From an uncultured Akkermansia sp. (GTDB lineage: Bacteria; Verrucomicrobiota; Verrucomicrobiia; Verrucomicrobiales; Akkermansiaceae): DNA of 64,000 nt. This document shows positions 38,724 through 46,839 of this stretch, piece by piece; the stretch's first letter is position 1, and every line of letters starts with the position of its first letter. The stretch is taken from positions 1 through 64,000 of the forward strand of contig CANQAD010000003.1 in the NCBI GenBank assembly GCA_947588735.1, written 5' to 3'. Made by a program: the position numbers and the translations under genes. The notes below the pieces were generated by a model. That model worked only from the letters and a program-made list of their open reading frames with translations. It made no database searches and was not told where the DNA came from.

Positions 38724-38858
38724 TCAACTCGACGTAATTTGCTTTTTAAACCTCTCCGAATGTTCGTCCTCCTTCAGCACGACCACTTGAGCGGGTATCT
38801 TGCAGGGAACGAGCCGGGTCTTGCATATCCCCCTGGAAAGAATATTTTCCCGGTTTTT
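38724..38858 (-). pseudogene. C-terminal remnant of an AMP-dependent acyl ligase
   Basis: Minus-strand translation ...SRGICKTRLVPCKIPAQVVVLKEDEHSERFKKQITSS* resembles an ANL-ligase C-terminus. The frame is closed by a stop inside the ACP end, so no N-terminal part remains. Confidence 0.5.
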
Positions 38859-38859
38859 C

Positions 38860-39102
38860 CTACCCTATTTTCTGCAGGATGAGGTCCACCATCTCGCCGA
38901 CATTGTGCAAGTTCACAACCTCCTTCATGGCGAAACGAAAGCCGAACTCCTGCTCGATGGCGGCAATGAGGCTGATGTGTGCCAAAGAATCCCACCCCTC
39001 CACGTCATCAGCCGTGGTGGTATCGGTAAGCTCAATTTCCTCGAGGTCAAGGTTTTCTTTGAATATCTCCGTCAATTTGGCGTATATTTCGTCTCTATTC
39101 AT
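38860..39102 (-). CDS. Acyl carrier protein
   Basis: DVEGWDSLAHISLIAAIEQEFGFRF (DSL phosphopantetheine motif). Confidence 0.92.
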   Translation of the reverse strand: MNRDEIYAKLTEIFKENLDLEEIELTDTTTADDVEGWDSLAHISLIAAIEQEFGFRFAMKEVVNLHNVGEMVDLILQKIG

Positions 39103-39103
39103 A

Positions 39104-40891
39104 TCAATGTTCGATGGTTATGATTGATTGTAAGTTTTTGTAGTTCTCCGTATCCCGGACCCACACGGTGTCGTCCCCGCGTGTTTCCGCAAGCGTGAAG
39201 CCAAAATCACGGTACAGCTCCGCAACCATGCCGTTTTTGGCGGTTCGATAATAGTATCCCCAGATTCGAGTAATCCCTCGTTCCATGGCGTGGCGCACCA
39301 TTTCATCCATCATCGCCTGCTCCATCCCCCGCTTCAGCACCCGGCAGCTCATGAGGAACAGCTCGATATGGAGGGTTTCCTTCTCCTGGCGTCCGATCAT
39401 GACGCTCACCACGCCATTATCCCCGAACTTATCCGTGAGCTTGCCGTAGAGGGTGATACAGTTCGGATCAGCCGCCGCAGCCTCAATCTCCGCCTGGGTG
39501 TACCGCTTCGTCGTGAGGTTAAACTGGTTGGATTTGTTGGTGAGCTGGGCAATGCGCGCCATGTACACTGCCGAAAACGGCTTGATTTCTGCGTGCATAT
39601 CCAGGGAGCGCAGGTAATCCTCATAATTCCCGAAACTCTGCGCCGCCTGCACGCGTTGTGCATTCGCCTTGTACATCTGCGTGCGGGCGAGGTCGTCCTG
39701 CGACAGCGAAGTCACCTCGAAAAAGCCCGCGCGGTCGATCTCGCGGATGTAGTTCTCGGGGCAGCTGATGGGCACCACACAGGCATGGGGCACCTGCGTG
39801 CTCACAATCTCGCGCTCAGCCGGGTTGTCGTCCACAAACACCAAACTTTCCGGCAGCAGGTTGAGCTCCTGAGCGATCTCTACCATGTTCCGGCTCTTCG
39901 GATTCCAGTTCGCCTTAATTGAGATAAAGTCCTCCTGCCGCAGCACACCCTCCGGATGGGCAAGCCCCGCCAGCGCATTCTCGCGGTCGTTCTTGGAGTT
40001 GATGTTCAGCAGCACGCCGAGACCCTGGTGCGCTTTCAGATACTGTTGGAACTCTTGGTAAGCCTGCGCAGCGGCGGTTTCCGAGCCTATTTCCAGATTC
40101 TGCACACCATCATCCCCCACAACGCCTCCCCACAGCGTGTTGTCCAGATCCAGCACAAAGCCCTTCTTGTTCTTCCCGTAGAGAGACTTGATGATACGCG
40201 CCACACTGTGCGCCAGGCAGGGAATAGCCTCGATGCGGCAGCAATACTTGTACAGGTACCACGCGGATAAATCATGCCAGCGGGGTAATCCATAATCCGC
40301 CGCCACGTAATTGAGATCGTGGATGTGGAAGTTCTCGTGACTTTGGGCGTAATCGTAGAACGCCGCATTGAGGTGCTGGATGTAGTTAGTGAGCCCATGG
40401 ATGTCGGAAGCGTCCTTGTTGCCCAGCAGGCGGTAAAAGGGGTATTCAAAGTTGTTCTGGATGATGGTGCATCCCAATTCCTCCGTACATTTCTCCCACA
40501 TCCCACGGAAACGCCCTACCTCCGCCTCATATTTCTCCTCCACCTCTTCCCGGGTATCACGGGTATCGGGGGTGTGGAGGATATTGCGGTAGGAGGTATG
40601 GAACCAGACAATATCCGGCCGGAAGCTCTTAAGCTCCTCGTTATTGAACATCACCTCCTCGTAGTACTGGTTGTACTCACATTCGTAGAACTCCGCTTCA
40701 ATACCGTTGTAAAGCAGGAAGAGGTCGAGGATCTCGCGGATATCATGCGTCGTGGAGCCGCCGAGGATAGCGATTTTCTTCTGAACTCGCTTCTCGCCGG
40801 TCTTCAGCAAAAGCTTACGTATCGTGTTGCGTTTCCGTAGCACGAGCCCCGGATCCGTTGGGTATTGCAGCTGGTAGAGGAGGTCATTCAT
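39104..40891 (-). CDS. FkbH-type HAD-IIIC family protein
   Basis: FVLDLDNTLWGGVVGDDG, LVFVDDNPAEREIV, C-terminal GNAT-like KFGDNGVVSVMIG. Confidence 0.92.
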   Translation of the reverse strand: MNDLLYQLQYPTDPGLVLRKRNTIRKLLLKTGEKRVQKKIAILGGSTTHDIREILDLFLLYNGIEAEFYECEYNQYYEEVMFNNEELKSFRPDIVWFHTSYRNILHTPDTRDTREEVEEKYEAEVGRFRGMWEKCTEELGCTIIQNNFEYPFYRLLGNKDASDIHGLTNYIQHLNAAFYDYAQSHENFHIHDLNYVAADYGLPRWHDLSAWYLYKYCCRIEAIPCLAHSVARIIKSLYGKNKKGFVLDLDNTLWGGVVGDDGVQNLEIGSETAAAQAYQEFQQYLKAHQGLGVLLNINSKNDRENALAGLAHPEGVLRQEDFISIKANWNPKSRNMVEIAQELNLLPESLVFVDDNPAEREIVSTQVPHACVVPISCPENYIREIDRAGFFEVTSLSQDDLARTQMYKANAQRVQAAQSFGNYEDYLRSLDMHAEIKPFSAVYMARIAQLTNKSNQFNLTTKRYTQAEIEAAAADPNCITLYGKLTDKFGDNGVVSVMIGRQEKETLHIELFLMSCRVLKRGMEQAMMDEMVRHAMERGITRIWGYYYRTAKNGMVAELYRDFGFTLAETRGDDTVWVRDTENYKNLQSIITIEH

Positions 40892-42287
40892 AGATTAATT
40901 CTTTCTCGAATTGTTGCATCGCGGGAAATAACACATCTTCCGCCTCCGCTGCCTCCACGGGCAGCAGCACCTGAGTCTGCGCGGTATGAATTCGAGGAAA
41001 CCTCGGCATGTACATACGCACCCCTTTCTTTTTGTCCGCATTCATCGCACGCCCCCAGCATTCCATCGCTTCTTTCGCCATCGCGTACTCCACCATGTCT
41101 TTCGGAAGTTCGTCAATAAACACTGTTGAAGGAGCAAAGACATTTCTCAGTCCCATTGGCTTCAGTTGTTCAATAAGACGATTCAATGCAAAAATGTAAT
41201 ACAGACAGAAAGTCGAGAACTTTTCCTCGCTGATGCTTTTCCCAGACGGACTTATCTTCGGCGTCGCGAAATAGTAAAGATGAGTGGGAGCAAAGGCGCG
41301 TATCTTCTCCAGCGAATCGGCTGTGGGCTGCGCAGCATCTAACTGCACGGCCTCCACCGTGCAACCATAGTCCCGAAGCTCATCGAGAAGATTCATTGTG
41401 TCTGCAATAGATTTATTATAAGTAGTTAATACCCACCCCGACTAACCGATTGCGAGCAACCTCGCGCACTGCATACCGATACCTCGGCTGGCGCCGACAA
41501 CAAGAGCTCGCTGGCGAGAAAAGTCGCCTATCAATTTTTTCTCGAGCAGCACGGAGATGGGGTTGTACTGGATAACGGGAGGACGGAAAAACGCGCTGAG
41601 TTCGCCCTGCACGAAAGGAGCTTGCAGGGAAACCTTACACTCACCGAAAAGGGATTGCTGGGGTACAGCCTCGCAGCAGACTGTAGCGCTGAAAGGAACA
41701 ACCGGGAGCTTGAAGCGAAGGTTGAGACCGCGGAAGAGGGAATCCTGCCCTGGGTAGCGCATGCCGATGATACGGGTAGCAGCCAGCAAAGAACCCAAAT
41801 TGACCGCATGAATCATTGCGCCAGCATTGGAAAAAAGACTACGGCAGAAAGCAGCATCGTAGCCAACCGTATCCTCAAAGCTCACCGGTACATCGCGCTG
41901 GGAGGTAGACGGACACGCGGGGAAGTCATCCGGTTTTGCCGCCTGCCCTGGGTCTGTGTGGGGAGTGTACTGGATCTTGACCTTGGAGAAGACCGCAGCG
42001 GGGTCCTTCACGCTCAGAATGGCACTGCCCTCCCCGACTTTCACGTCAATCTCAAAACATTCACCCACAGCGAGCGGTCGTCGAAATTCGGCCTTGATAC
42101 TTGTAATGAACACGGGCTGCTGCATCTGCCTCGCGAACTCCTCCAGGCAAAGCATCACCTGCTGCACACCGTACACGATTTGCCCACCGAACATGGTTTG
42201 CCGTGCATACTGCTCATCCACATGCACGGGATTGAAGTCACCGGAGAGCCGAGCGAATTGCTCCGCATCGCTGCTGTTGACAATCAT
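40884..42287 (-). pseudogene. MaoC-like dehydratase/SDR fusion interrupted by an in-frame amber (TAG) codon
   Basis: ORFs 41442-42287 and 40884-41396 are in the same frame. The first ends RALVVGASRGIGMQCARLLAIG*; readthrough gives SGWVLTTYNKSIADTMNLLDELRDYG... with YAMAK downstream. Confidence 0.75.
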
Positions 42288-42288
42288 A

Positions 42289-43734
42289 TCAGAAACGGAA
42301 ATAAATAAACGGGTTGTACGTGGAAGCAGCTATTGAAGCGGCAGATAGAATAAAGAGAGCCATCAGCCAGATATTCAACGCCCCCACGCACAGCTGACTC
42401 TTCCCTTCATCCACGACCATCCGCTTGCATAATGGCGCGGAGCAGACGATACCCACGATGAGTGCGATAATCTCAATGCGATCCACGTAGTAGATGAGGT
42501 GGTACATGGTCTCTCCTCTTTCTGCTCCGAACATGGTCAAAAGGTAATGCCAGGCGTAAGTCATGGTGTCTGACCGGAATATGACGAACCCAAGGATAAT
42601 GACCAGCAGGGCGTAAAGATGTTGTATAAACTTGCCAAACAGGCTTTTACGTTCACGGCTCCACCCCGTGATAATTTCCAAGAAAATGAAGAAGCCGTTA
42701 TAGAGACCCCAGACAATAAAGGACCAAGCGGCTCCATGCCAGAATCCGGTCGAAAACCAAACGACAACCAAAGAAATGACCGTAATGAGTGTATTGGTCA
42801 ATTTCCTACCTACATGTTTGCAGAGAAAAGAGTAAGGTTTAGAAAGCGTAAGAGTACGCGAGAGCGGCAAGAACATATAGTCCCTGAACCAGCTTCCCAG
42901 CGATATGTGCCAACGTCGCCAATATTCGGAGATTGATTTCGAGATGTACGGATAGTTGAAGTTCTCCAGGAATTTGAACCCGAAGATGGAGCCGAGGCCG
43001 ATCGCCATATCCGAGTACCCGCTGAAGTCGTAGTAGATCTGCAACGTGTAGCAGATTGCTCCCAGCCAAGTGGTCACGCAGTCCAGTTGGTCAATCGGTT
43101 GCGTAAAAACTTTATCCGCCACAGCTCCCAGCGTATTGGCGAGGAGAACTTTCTTGGCGAGTCCCACGATGAAGCGTTTCACGCCATAGGTCACTTTCTC
43201 GAAGTCCACGGTGCGATGTTCAATTTGGTCGGCTACATCGTGGTATTTAACGATAGGACCTGCCACCAACTGCGGGAAAAGCGTGATGTAGAGCGCGAGC
43301 TTGTAGATGTTTTTCTGCGGCTCAACTTCCTCCCGGTAAACATCCACAACATAGCTGATGGCTTGGAAGGTGTAGAAGGAGATGCCGATAGGCATGATGA
43401 CCTTGATGAAGTCGATATGCCCGCCGAAAAGCTCGTTGACGTTCTCGACAAAGAAGTTGAAGTACTTGAAATAGAACAGAAAGCTCAAGTCTCCCAGGAT
43501 GGTGAGCAGAAGCAGAGTCTTCTTATACTTGTACTTCGAGATCAGAATGGCACCGACGTAGTTGATGATGATGGTGAGCAGCATGACCGCCACGTACCGA
43601 GGCTCGCCCCAGGCGTAGAAGAAAATGCTGGCCAAGAGCAGGACGTAATCCTTCAGCTCTTTCCTCACCAGAAGGTAGAGGGCACACACGATCGGCAGGA
43701 ACAAAAACAGAAATGTCGTGGATGAGAATAACAT
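42289..43734 (-). CDS. MBOAT family O-acyltransferase (AlgI-like)
   Basis: YYFKYFNFF, FPQLVAGPIVKYHDVADQI, FKFLENFNYPYISKSISEYWRRWHISLGSWFRDYMFLPL, FWHGAAWSFIVWGLYNG. Confidence 0.94.
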   Translation of the reverse strand: MLFSSTTFLFLFLPIVCALYLLVRKELKDYVLLLASIFFYAWGEPRYVAVMLLTIIINYVGAILISKYKYKKTLLLLTILGDLSFLFYFKYFNFFVENVNELFGGHIDFIKVIMPIGISFYTFQAISYVVDVYREEVEPQKNIYKLALYITLFPQLVAGPIVKYHDVADQIEHRTVDFEKVTYGVKRFIVGLAKKVLLANTLGAVADKVFTQPIDQLDCVTTWLGAICYTLQIYYDFSGYSDMAIGLGSIFGFKFLENFNYPYISKSISEYWRRWHISLGSWFRDYMFLPLSRTLTLSKPYSFLCKHVGRKLTNTLITVISLVVVWFSTGFWHGAAWSFIVWGLYNGFFIFLEIITGWSRERKSLFGKFIQHLYALLVIILGFVIFRSDTMTYAWHYLLTMFGAERGETMYHLIYYVDRIEIIALIVGIVCSAPLCKRMVVDEGKSQLCVGALNIWLMALFILSAASIAASTYNPFIYFRF

Positions 43735-44321
43735 GGATGAGCGGCTAGTGTACCTCTTTCTAAATACGATATACTTTTTATTAGATTGTTATTTATTATC
43801 AATCAATACTCAGTATAATATTTAAGTATCCTGTTTTGATAACCTTTCGCCCTACTTTCAATAGAGAAAAAAACTCGAAACTCGCATCACCCCGCAATTT
43901 CTGGATAATTTTGGTGGACATCTCCTTTAGAAAGAGATATTCAGGTAAAAATAGCCCTTGGATTACTAAAATAAAGTCATTACAAATAATTTGTTATAAA
44001 AAATAAAAGAAGGCGGACTTAGGGTTCAATTGTCTCTTTAGTATTTTGATATGGAGGGAGATAGTGTCACTATCCAAAAACAAGTCATTCCTCCTTCACA
44101 TTGGGCATGGCTTGCATGGGGCAAAGAAATGAACTCTCACGGTTACCTATTCTGTTTTGACCCGCCGCAAAGTTGAAAAGGAGCCCGCCAGTACTGAAAG
44201 AGCCCCCGCTTTCTTCATGTATCGATCGAATGGCAACCACTGACAACAGGGAATTCTGTCCTGTTCAGTAGAGGGTAGGAGGCCTCCGGGAAGTACAGGG
44301 GGGCGTGGTTATATTGCGAGT

Positions 44322-44981
44322 TTATACGCCAAGGCGAGTGTCCCAAAGCTCAATGTGGAGGCGTGGGCTGAGACGAACATGGTGTTCGAGACAGATGCCA
44401 GCCACAATTGGAAGCAGGTGACGGTAAGAGGCACGATCTGCAGCACAAGGCATGAGCATAATTTTCTCAGGAGGAAGGCGAAGGTGGGCGATCGACGGCC
44501 AATCCTCTTCTCCAGTGATGACAAACTTAAACCAGGAGTTCGACAAAGCAGCGAACGCGGTGAGTACAGGCAGTTGCAAACTCTCCATAGCATTGCCGGC
44601 ATGTGGCAGCTTAGGTGACACATTCCATTGACTTACACGCGCAAGCAGATCTGGAGATGGGAAGAAGGTACCGTTGGTTTCCACTTCAATCGCATAATCT
44701 CGGGGGAGCATGAGAAGCAATTCCGTGAGTTCATTAGCCTGCATAAGCGGTTCACCACCAGTGACGATCATGTGTTTGGAAGGAAATTCCAGCAGACGTG
44801 TCACCACTTCTCGCGGCGATAACTCAATGGAGTCACCCCAGGAATGTTTAGAGTCGCACCACGAACAATGCAGGTTACAACCGGCCAGCCGCAGGAAAAC
44901 GGCAGGAACTCCTGCGCTGGTTCCCTCCCCCTGCAGGGAGAAAAAGACCTCCGGCGCGTTATTCAGGCGTGCAATGCGCAT
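44322..44981 (-). CDS. queE: 7-carboxy-7-deazaguanine synthase
   Basis: FFSLQGEGTSAGVPAVFLRLAGCNLHCSWCDSKHSWG, VTGGEPLMQ. Confidence 0.9.
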   Translation of the reverse strand: MRIARLNNAPEVFFSLQGEGTSAGVPAVFLRLAGCNLHCSWCDSKHSWGDSIELSPREVVTRLLEFPSKHMIVTGGEPLMQANELTELLLMLPRDYAIEVETNGTFFPSPDLLARVSQWNVSPKLPHAGNAMESLQLPVLTAFAALSNSWFKFVITGEEDWPSIAHLRLPPEKIMLMPCAADRASYRHLLPIVAGICLEHHVRLSPRLHIELWDTRLGV

Positions 44982-45052
44982 GGCGATGTGCTATGATGTG
45001 CGGCGCGTCAATACATACCAGAAATATCGGGTCCGGTCAACGCAAATTGCTT

Positions 45053-45565
45053 ATGTCCACACTACCCCAGTTTTGCATCCTCTTTGTATGTCTCGGCAAT
45101 ATTTGCCGTAGTCCGGCAGCAGAAATAATATGTCGTGCTGTATTGCGAAAGACCGAGATGGCAGGGCGGGTCAGGGTGGATTCCTGCGGCACGGCCTCTT
45201 ACCATGTGGGCAGCAGACCGGATGCGCGCATGCTCGCTGCGCTGGAGCGCGCCGGGTTCCAGTATGATGGACACCATGCACGTCAGTTGCGCAAGGAAGA
45301 TGGGACGAGATTTGATCTCATCATTCCACAAGATTCAGAGAACATGCGCGATGTACAGCGGTTGCTGAGTGGGCCTACAGCGCGAGTGATCCCCATGCGA
45401 GCATGGTTTCCGGCAGGCTGTACATTGCGGGAAGTGCCGGACCCCTACTACGGCGGGGCTGCAGACTTCGACGGCGTGGTCCAGCTGCTGGCAAGCAGCA
45501 TGCCTCAGCTTATCAGGGAGCTGCGGACAGAACTTTCAGCGCGTGATCGTAATACGGCCGTATGA
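45053..45565 (+). CDS. Low-molecular-weight protein-tyrosine-phosphatase family
   Basis: ILFVCLGNICRSPAAE (CX5R), late VPDPYYGG Asp loop. The tracked start at 44969 is too early. Confidence 0.92.
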   Translation: MSTLPQFCILFVCLGNICRSPAAEIICRAVLRKTEMAGRVRVDSCGTASYHVGSRPDARMLAALERAGFQYDGHHARQLRKEDGTRFDLIIPQDSENMRDVQRLLSGPTARVIPMRAWFPAGCTLREVPDPYYGGAADFDGVVQLLASSMPQLIRELRTELSARDRNTAV

Positions 45566-46801
45566 ATCGCTGCGGCCATTTTGGTCGCAACTTTTACTCT
45601 GGTCGAACAGGATGAAGAGGTGCGGGTCTTTTGGTGGATTTTCCACTGTAAGAGTGTACACGTTGTCCTTGGCAGTCTTGCCGGCAGAGCCGTCGTGTTC
45701 GTCCTGTGCAACGAGTTGTGAGCCATCATAGAGCTTGACGGAGCGGATATTGGCTGAATGCCGCCCTCTGGTGTAAGTGAAAGTCACTTTGTAGGTGCCG
45801 GGTGTAGTGATGGGCAGCGGCCCAGACAACTCAATCGGTTCACTTGGTCCACTCACGGCGTCCGGTGTCCATCCCTCTATGAGGTTGAGTCCAATTCCCC
45901 AATCACGCTCCACTACTTTGGCAGATTGGCCCAGGTAGTTGTCCGGATTGAGGGACGCCATAGCCCGCGCGTACTCACGGATTTTAGAAGCAGCTCTGGC
46001 GCCCATGTGGCGGCGCATGATACCAATGCTGATGGCATAAAGAGCCTGTTTCTGTTCGGTGTTGTACACAGAATCCTTCAGATAAGCCTCAGCTTGAGTG
46101 AGAGCGGCTTGCCAACCTTTTCCGGCGTCCTTGCTTGTCTCAATGCCGAAAATCTCCATTGACAAATCAAATGGGTTGATAAGTTTGCGGGCATAGCCGG
46201 TCTCATTATTGGGGTCAAGCTTTTTGATTTGGGCAATGATGTTGCCCATGCGTTCCGGAGGGTTGATGCCGGGCTGGCTGGCGGCCTCGCCGAGCAGTCG
46301 CGCTTTTTCAACTCCCTTTGCGTTCGCAGCTTGGGTAAGTAGCTCCTCCTGCTTGTGCATAGAGGCCAAATGATCCGAGATAGTCTTGGCGACATCTTGC
46401 AGTTTTCCGCTACGAATGGCGGGACCGCAGAGGGTGGCATAATGGCGTCCGCCTTTGGTGAGCATGAGAATGGCGGGGTAATCCGGGGCATCAGGCACCG
46501 TCAGCTTCCCATACTTAGCCTTATTGGCCTCCTTGAGCTCATCCGTCAAGATGTTTGGCACGGGCACCGGCATGAACACGGCATTGCCTGCCGCTTGTTT
46601 GACAGCTTGTGAGTTCATGAGTTTACGGCATATTTTGGAGCTGCTGTTATCCCAACCTTGCGCATAGGCGAAAAGGATATAGCCGTCATCCTGCAAAACA
46701 GATTGAGCCGCATCATAGGAATCTACAAGGACAGGCTCAGCCATTGTCGGGGCTTGCATGACCAGCCCGGCAATCAAAAGGGAAAGAGTGTATTTTTTCA
46801 T
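45536..46801 (-). CDS. Secreted thioredoxin-like protein without CxxC plus C-terminal jelly-roll-like domain (cassette copy 2)
   Basis: Signal peptide MKKYTLSLLIAGLVMQAPTMA; YILFAYAQGWDNSSSKICRKLMNSQAVKQAAGNAVFMPVPVPN; paralog of 49386-50639. Confidence 0.7.
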   Translation of the reverse strand: MKKYTLSLLIAGLVMQAPTMAEPVLVDSYDAAQSVLQDDGYILFAYAQGWDNSSSKICRKLMNSQAVKQAAGNAVFMPVPVPNILTDELKEANKAKYGKLTVPDAPDYPAILMLTKGGRHYATLCGPAIRSGKLQDVAKTISDHLASMHKQEELLTQAANAKGVEKARLLGEAASQPGINPPERMGNIIAQIKKLDPNNETGYARKLINPFDLSMEIFGIETSKDAGKGWQAALTQAEAYLKDSVYNTEQKQALYAISIGIMRRHMGARAASKIREYARAMASLNPDNYLGQSAKVVERDWGIGLNLIEGWTPDAVSGPSEPIELSGPLPITTPGTYKVTFTYTRGRHSANIRSVKLYDGSQLVAQDEHDGSAGKTAKDNVYTLTVENPPKDPHLFILFDQSKSCDQNGRSDSYGRITITR

Positions 46802-46839
46802 GGTTGATCTCGTGGTTGAATTCATAACGAAAGTAGAAC

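Noticed and set aside
41442-41444. Amber codon as evidence for genetic-code reassignment (e.g. pyrrolysine)
   Set aside because: TAG appears to act as an ordinary terminator elsewhere (for example at the ACP and ftsK ends) and no pyl genes are in view; a point mutation is simpler.
44051-44176. 41-aa ORF MEGDSVTIQKQVIPPSHWAWLAWGKEMNSHGYLFCFDPPQS in the AT-rich gap between MBOAT and queE
   Set aside because: No recognisable family, no clear promoter or SD; could be chance or a remnant, not enough support. The GATAGTGTCACTATC palindrome inside it is noted but unexplained.
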